NCBI GenBank assembly: GCA_022578965.1
Contig: MU400534.1
Location: 360,933 to 424,932 of the forward strand
Reading direction: 5' to 3'
Source of the DNA: Xylaria sp. FL1777
Lineage: Eukaryota; Ascomycota; Sordariomycetes; Xylariales; Xylariaceae
Length of the DNA: 64,000 bases
The position numbers and the translations under genes are program-made. Shown here in pieces: positions 58,862-64,000 of the stretch. The notes beneath the pieces were generated by a model. It saw only the letters and a list, made by a program, of their open reading frames with translations, did not search any database and was not told the DNA's origin. Position 1 is the stretch's first letter. The number at the start of each line of letters is the position of its first letter.

Positions 58862-59785
58862 ATGGCTTCGATCGCTGCACAAACAGCAGTGTCTACTCCC
58901 ACCAGAACCCCCACTAGAACTCCCGCGACTCCTGCGACTCCTGCGACTCCAACCTCGGAGACGCCTGGCAGATGGCGACACCCTCGCATCGAAGAGATCG
59001 CAAGACGACAGGAAGCATCCACCTTCACTGAGAAGAATGTTAGGCGGATTGCGATCAATTTCTCCCTCTTGATCGTCTTGATCCTCTTGCTTCCGTTCGT
59101 CAAGAAAGCCTTGCCGCCGAGGCGTTCAGCCCCTCAGTATGTCACAACGCTACGTATGATAGATTCTTGGTGAAATTGCTAACCCCTTAAATGTAGGGTC
59201 TGGACGTATTTTAAATACACATACACCCTCCTCGCAGTGCCTCTCTTCAACATCATTATAAACTTGTCCCCATTGTTTCGAGCGAAAGACGATTGTTCCG
59301 ACATCCCTCTCACATCTGGCCAGCGAAGACTGCTAGGCCTGCCGCCGTCAAGCACGCCCCCCACACCGGGCTCTGTGTACAGCACACCACCTCGGTATAC
59401 CCGTACACCATCCGTTTCGGGCTCAGCAGGGAGCAGACGCAGCTTCTCGAGTTCGTCCGCCGTGAAGCACAGTCCTTCAAATCAGGAAAGCCCTACACCG
59501 GCAGGGAATGGATCCGGCCTCGCGTCAACAAGTCACCATCTACTACAGAAGGCTATGCTTGGCGCACGTCGTTCCTCGCTAGGGTCAATAGGGTCACCGA
59601 GCCCCATTGGGGGTGGTATATCGACAGGAGCATCATTATTCGGCACTAGCCCTGAGACCCCGAGCCCCAGCCCGGCTGGGAAGCGGAGTACCGTGGGGTT
59701 GAACAGCAAATGGCGTTATGAAAAGGGCATGTATGAGAGGGCTTTGGGTTCTAGAGACCTAGGTTCGGAGTTAATGTATACATAA
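58862..59785 (+). CDS. POM34: Nucleoporin Pom34 (transmembrane ring of the nuclear pore)
   Basis: Integral membrane nucleoporin of the fungal pore-membrane ring, acting with Ndc1 and Pom152. Two exons, 58862-59136 and 59197-59785, over a 60-bp intron with a GCTAACC branch point, give 287 residues. A short Thr/Pro-rich start contains three ATP tripeptides. Two hydrophobic segments, about residues 63-80 and 97-113, separated by a short basic/Pro loop and with the conserved WTYFKYTYTLLAVPLFN, are the family core. The long C-terminal part is Ser/Thr/Pro-rich and disordered, with the conserved terminal block SKWRYEKGMYERA. Length and layout match fungal Pom34 proteins. The first in-frame ATG is used; upstream open frame lacks ATG. 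Confidence 0.9.
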
Positions 59786-61605
59786 TGAAGGAACGAGGAT
59801 TATTAATACCCGTTTTCAGCAAATCAGCAGACAGAGCTATCTGTAGATAGCAGCTGCAACAACTATGGTACTCGGGAATTGTGCCCAACGATCTGTCTAC
59901 TAGCTTGATACAGTTGATGTCTCTGCTGCTCTGAATTAGGCAGCTTTTGCTACCAGTGTACCAATCACTTTCTTGCCCACGGTAGGTGATGTCATAATAC
60001 GACCATTAGTCAAGGAGAATGAAAGTGAGGTGGAAATGAGAAGATTCAATGGGGTATAAAATCGAGTCCCTGGCCTAACGTCACACTACAGGAGGAAAAG
60101 GAGAGCGAAGAAGGGAAACGAGACAGAAGAAAAGAAGAAAATGGCGAAAAGTTGACACCACATATACCTACCACCATACTCGGAGTATCCCCACCAGTTT
60201 GTTGACCCCTAATATCTAACCATGCATTAAGTTTAGCCAATGTGACATTCGCAGAGGTTCCGGTCCTGGCAGCCGAGTACAAGGTTTCATCAAAGGGCTG
60301 TTGGTCTAATAGCAAACTTGATATCTGTTTTCTGTCACTACCTAGGTATCTAAGTCATCACGTTGAAGTTGCCGAAGTGTTCCAAGTGACATAATAGAAC
60401 TACAGCACTATACCACAGCACTGCCAAAAGTAGAACGATATCAGGGCTAGGCCACTTGTCCCACTGGTATACTCAAGATTGGAACGGTGATAGAAAGGAG
60501 TATATGGAACCCTGCAAGGTAATAATGTAATCAAGCAGCGAGGACACCTACGGCCTCTATCTTCGTTTTATACGTTCATATAGCCATATCTGCGCTCCTT
60601 GTTACGATAAGAGCCAAGTCTCTTGGTAAGTGCCGACTACGGAGAGGGGAAGAGAAAAAAGAAAAAGAAGAAACACGTAAGCAGGCTCTTGCTCCGAATA
60701 GTTGCGGCAGTCCAATCAACAATGATTTGAAGATCGCTATTTCTCTACGCTTTGATGTGTGAATTTGGGGCCGGGGGGGGCATTGACATTAAGAATGGTA
60801 TCACGGAAAGAGTTGAGTAGATAATTTGGATGTCAACGAAGTTGGAATTCGCAACTCTAGTAACGTAGTAACGTCTAGATAATGGTAGTGGAGAATATAG
60901 CCACTGATAATTACATTACATTAACGGAGGACAACGATGTAAGAGTATACCTATACGATGGCATCAGGCACCTTCTGCACGATAAGGGGAAGAAGTTTAC
61001 CGGGCTCTACGCATAAGTCAGCACACGGGGAACATTAGCACACAAATAGTGGGTTCGATTCCCATCCTCTCGAGCCCAATTGGTGCGGCTACAACCAGTC
61101 ACACGTTGGTAGGCAACCGTCCTTGGGTTTGCGGAGCAACGACTTTACCTTGAAGAGATCACTGTTATCATGTTCATACTAATGAATACAGACTCATAAA
61201 TGAGCTACCACGCGAATACCGATAGCGCTGTTAGGAATCAAACTCAAACAGTAGGTCTCATAAAGGTTTGAAGAGCACAGTTGAACTCCAGTTCCTCCTA
61301 GCCGAGGTAGTATGCTTACCTACATACGCTTCGTCTTGGTGTACCATCCACAATGCGCACACGACGATACCTACCCCACGCGGCTGCGTTAGCATTGACA
61401 CTCTCCTATCAAGCGTGATCAGAGGGGCCGATGCTTGCTAATCAACCTGCTGTCACTATCGTGGATCATGTGGGCGAGCGGTGAGCGGCGGCTTTGCTAT
61501 AAAATGATATAGAAGGGAGTCATCGTGGACCGCTTTTTGAAGAAAAAAAAGTCATTGCATATCGCAGACTTAATTTTAAAGTATAGCTACCGTGACACCG
61601 TCCAA
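59786..61605. other. Intergenic with tRNA-like boxes
   Basis: 1.8 kb without a supported gene. A canonical T-arm (61049-61065) and a mutated one on the other strand (about 61231-61250) suggest remains of tRNA genes or SINEs. The rest is unremarkable, with a G-rich run near 60770. Confidence 0.45.
61049..61065 (+). pseudogene. tRNA T-arm-like sequence (B box)
   Basis: GTGGG-TTCGATT-CCCAT forms a perfect 5-bp T-stem with a consensus T-loop. The surrounding text lacks a recognisable D-arm, and the only acceptor-like pairing (GGGCTC near 60999 with GAGCCC near 61072) is at the wrong distance. It is probably a tRNA 3' fragment or SINE relic. Confidence 0.35.
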
Positions 61606-63261
61606 ATGGCGTTGAAAATGCTGCCCCCTAAGTACGTGCTCGCATCTATAGCCGTCTCCTTAGGTGGCTTGCTCAACGGCTACGATACAGGCTCGATCGG
61701 TGCCATCACATCCATGCCTCAGTTCACCGAATCCCTGGGAACGCTCTCCCCGTCTCTTCTCGGTTTCATCGTGTCCATAATTCTGTTGACGGGCACCGTT
61801 CCCTCCGTATTCGCGGGACATCTTGCCGACAGATACGGGCGGCTGACTGTGATCTTCCCCGGCGCCATATTATTCGGCGTGGGCGCCTTGGTGCAGGGCA
61901 CGTCGTTCTCGCAGGGTCAGCTGATCGTCGGGAGGGGGATCGGCGGGCTGGGAGAGGGCACCTTCTTGAGCATCATGACCACCTACATCTGCGAGATTGC
62001 GCCCGTCAGACATCGTGGAACGCTCACCGGACTGCCGCAATTCATCACAGTCACAGGTATCGCCTTAGGCTACTTCACGTGCTACGGTTCCGTTTCCATC
62101 GATTCCAGCTTCTCTTGGCGACTACCATTTATCCTACAAGTTGTCGTGTCCGCGCTCCTGGCTTGGCTCTGCTTTGTTCTTCCGGAGTCGCCCCGCTGGC
62201 TGCAGGTTCAAGGAAAGCGAGAGGAAGCCCTGCGAGCGTTTGAGCGATTAGAGGTCAACAGGGCGGAAGCTGAGAGGATCATGCTCGCTCCAACAACGCA
62301 GAACCTGAGTCTCTCGCCATGGCAAAGTCTATTGCTGCTGTTCCGAAAAACATATAGGCCTAGAACAATTCTGGCCTTGTTCATTCTTGGCATGGTGCAA
62401 TTGTCTGGTATTGACGCAATTTTATACGTGAGTCTTTCCTTGTGACCCATCAGCAGTAGGACTTCTAATCATTAATCTAGTATGCGCCTATGCTCTTCAA
62501 ACAAGCGGGACTCTCTTCCGACGACGCCTCTTTCCTAGCTTCTGGAGTTTCGGGCATTCTCATGCTGGCAATCTCCATCCCAGGCTTTCTCCTTGCAGAT
62601 AAATGGGGGAGACGCACTTCAGCTATCATCGGCGGTGTGATCCTATCAAGTTGTATGTTCCTTATAGGGTCTCTATATGCGGCTGGGGCGGTACATCCCA
62701 CTGGTGCCGCTAGATGGGTGGTAATCGTCTCTGTCTTCGCCTTCAGCCTTACCTATTGTGTTAGCTGGGGTATTGTTGGGAAGATTTACGCCAGTGAGAT
62801 TCAGCCTGATCACACACGAGCCGCTGCTACCTGCGTTGCTCAGGGACTTGGCTTTGTAAGTATCATATAAACCCATCACCCTCGTGTCCGGTTTTACGCT
62901 GACTAGTAGTCAGTTTACAAATTTTCTCGTGGCAATCCTCGCTCCGATCCTTCTCAATGCGTCATCATCCGCTGCTTACTTCCTCTTTGGTGGGCTTGCC
63001 TTGGGGACCGTCATAGTACTTGCAGCTTATATGCCAGAAACACGTGGCCGTACGCTTGAAGATATCCAGGAGGCATTTCATCGACCTGCGCTCAGCGCTG
63101 TCATCACTGGGCTCAGACAGTCTCTCCGCATCCGCAAGCGCCAAGTACCGGCTGAACAAGCTACCGAACTTGAATATCGCAATGCCGCTGGCTCTGGTGT
63201 TATCGATGCTACCTCTGCTGAGAATGTTGCCAGATCTTGGAGATTAGACGTATCGGCTTAA
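61606..63261 (+). CDS. MFS sugar transporter (12-helix, hexose/quinate type)
   Basis: Plasma-membrane importer of the sugar porter family. Three exons, 61606-62427, 62481-62855 and 62914-63261, give 514 residues. I chose the ATG at 61606 because the open frame upstream (to 61525) has no ATG; the next Met is four codons later. Family signatures are all present: GGLLNGYDTGSIGA in helix 1, GHLADRYGR between helices 2 and 3, the GRGIGGLGEG motif, PESPRWL after helix 6, the LADKWGRR loop between helices 8 and 9, and PETRGRTLEDI after helix 12. The C-terminal tail is hydrophilic. All catalytic-type residues are intact, so it should be functional, but the sugar or other polyol it carries cannot be told. 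It is the last gene before the AT-rich right edge. Confidence 0.93.
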
Positions 63262-64000
63262 TCAGTGAGATCACAAGTATAAGTATATCGTAACCGATTG
63301 ACAACTTCTAATGAGTAGTTTCGGTCTACACACGACAATAATACCTTGAGTATGAACCTGTATAACGGCATAAAAGAACCTAATGCGTAGGGCTTATAAG
63401 TCGATATAACCTACAACAAGTTTCTAATGTAGATAGACAGTGGGCATGCTTTGACTACAATGAAGCAACTTATAAGGAAAGGTAGCATATGAGAGAAGAC
63501 CTATTTTCTATATAATTATTAAAGACTGCAAGGACGTTGTGTTTTCTTTGACTTTTCTGCTTGATCCTGTGTCTTTTTAGGGGAAGTGTTTCTCGGTAGG
63601 TGGTAATTAATGTCACAGGCCTGACTCCCGCTAACGGTCCGCTGCTCTCCGTTCTTCGGACAGAAGTGGAGCCACTAATGCTAGGGACGGGAAGGCAAAC
63701 TACAGAAGGTAGCCAATCGGAATAGTACCTATTTACCCGCTTATCATCCCCTACTCCATACCTTAGGGCGCCACCCCCCCGTAGGAAAATCAAAGTGAAC
63801 AAGTGAATAAAGAAATAAGCTGGTTTTTTAGGTTTGAATCTTTATGTCTGCCTGTTTATATAGAAAATTAACTACTAGCTATTATAATAAAAAATAAATA
63901 AATACTTTTTAAAAAATACTATTAAAATAAACAGATTTTTATATAAAATATTTTTTTTATTTTTATTAATTTTATTTTAAAATTATTAAAAATAAAAAAT
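63262..64000. other. Intergenic, turning into almost pure A/T at the right edge
   Basis: No gene. From about 63840 onward the sequence is nearly all A and T, with poly-A, poly-T and TAAAA words, in sharp contrast to the gene just left of it. It looks like the border of an AT-rich compartment. Confidence 0.6.

Noticed and set aside
1..64000. CRISPR arrays, bacterial operons, ribosome-binding sites or plasmid origins
   Set aside because: The window is fungal nuclear DNA with spliced genes; no regularly spaced repeat-spacer structure is present.

Overview
This window comes from the nuclear genome of a filamentous ascomycete, most likely a Sordariomycete. The genes are split by short GT-AG introns (about 45-180 bp) with CTAAC/CTGAC-like branch points. 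Genes lie on both strands with wide spacing and no operons. The families are typical of the group: AA9 polysaccharide monooxygenase, PTH11-like receptor, 'Dnase1'/thaumatin-like secreted protein, fungal P450s, Pom34 and GARP Vps54. Exon joins below were worked out by hand from frame, splice sites and family conservation. None has been checked against RNA.

Layout, left to right. (1) 1-954: 5' part of a coiled-coil gene running off the left edge. (2) 2.4-10.4 kb: a complete P450 and a short-chain dehydrogenase, separated by about 5 kb of gene-free, partly AT-rich DNA with an LTR-like remnant. (3) 11.4-18.4 kb: farnesyl diphosphate synthase, divergent from the APC/C subunit Cdc23/APC8, then a secreted AA9 LPMO. 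(4) 19.4-27.5 kb: accessory block with a PTH11-like seven-helix protein (one splice donor apparently lost), a TOXA-like MFS exporter and a second P450. (5) 28.2-34.3 kb: an unrecognised 677-residue coiled-coil protein, divergent from a ten-exon Hsp70-like ATPase. (6) 34.3-49 kb: gene-poor, with only a GPI-anchored tandem-repeat wall protein and a small secreted Dnase1/thaumatin-like protein. (7) 49-59.8 kb: housekeeping block with Vps54, Mcm5, a membrane-anchored degenerate acyl-CoA-synthetase-like protein and nucleoporin Pom34. (8) 61.6-63.3 kb: an MFS sugar transporter. The last ~160 bp are almost pure A/T, as at the edge of an AT-rich (RIP-type) compartment.

How the genes relate. The housekeeping genes (Cdc23, Mcm5, Vps54, Pom34, FPP synthase) are functionally independent. 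The exporter plus P450 pair at 22.9-27.5 kb, with the PTH11-like gene beside it, is the only arrangement resembling a small metabolic cluster, and no backbone synthase is visible. I found no clearly new multi-gene system. The best candidates for a closer look are the conserved-looking ANL pseudoenzyme, the unrecognised gene paired with the Hsp70-like ATPase, the AA9 tail module, the repeat wall protein, the broken PTH11 splice site, and the degenerate tRNA-like/LTR-like pieces.
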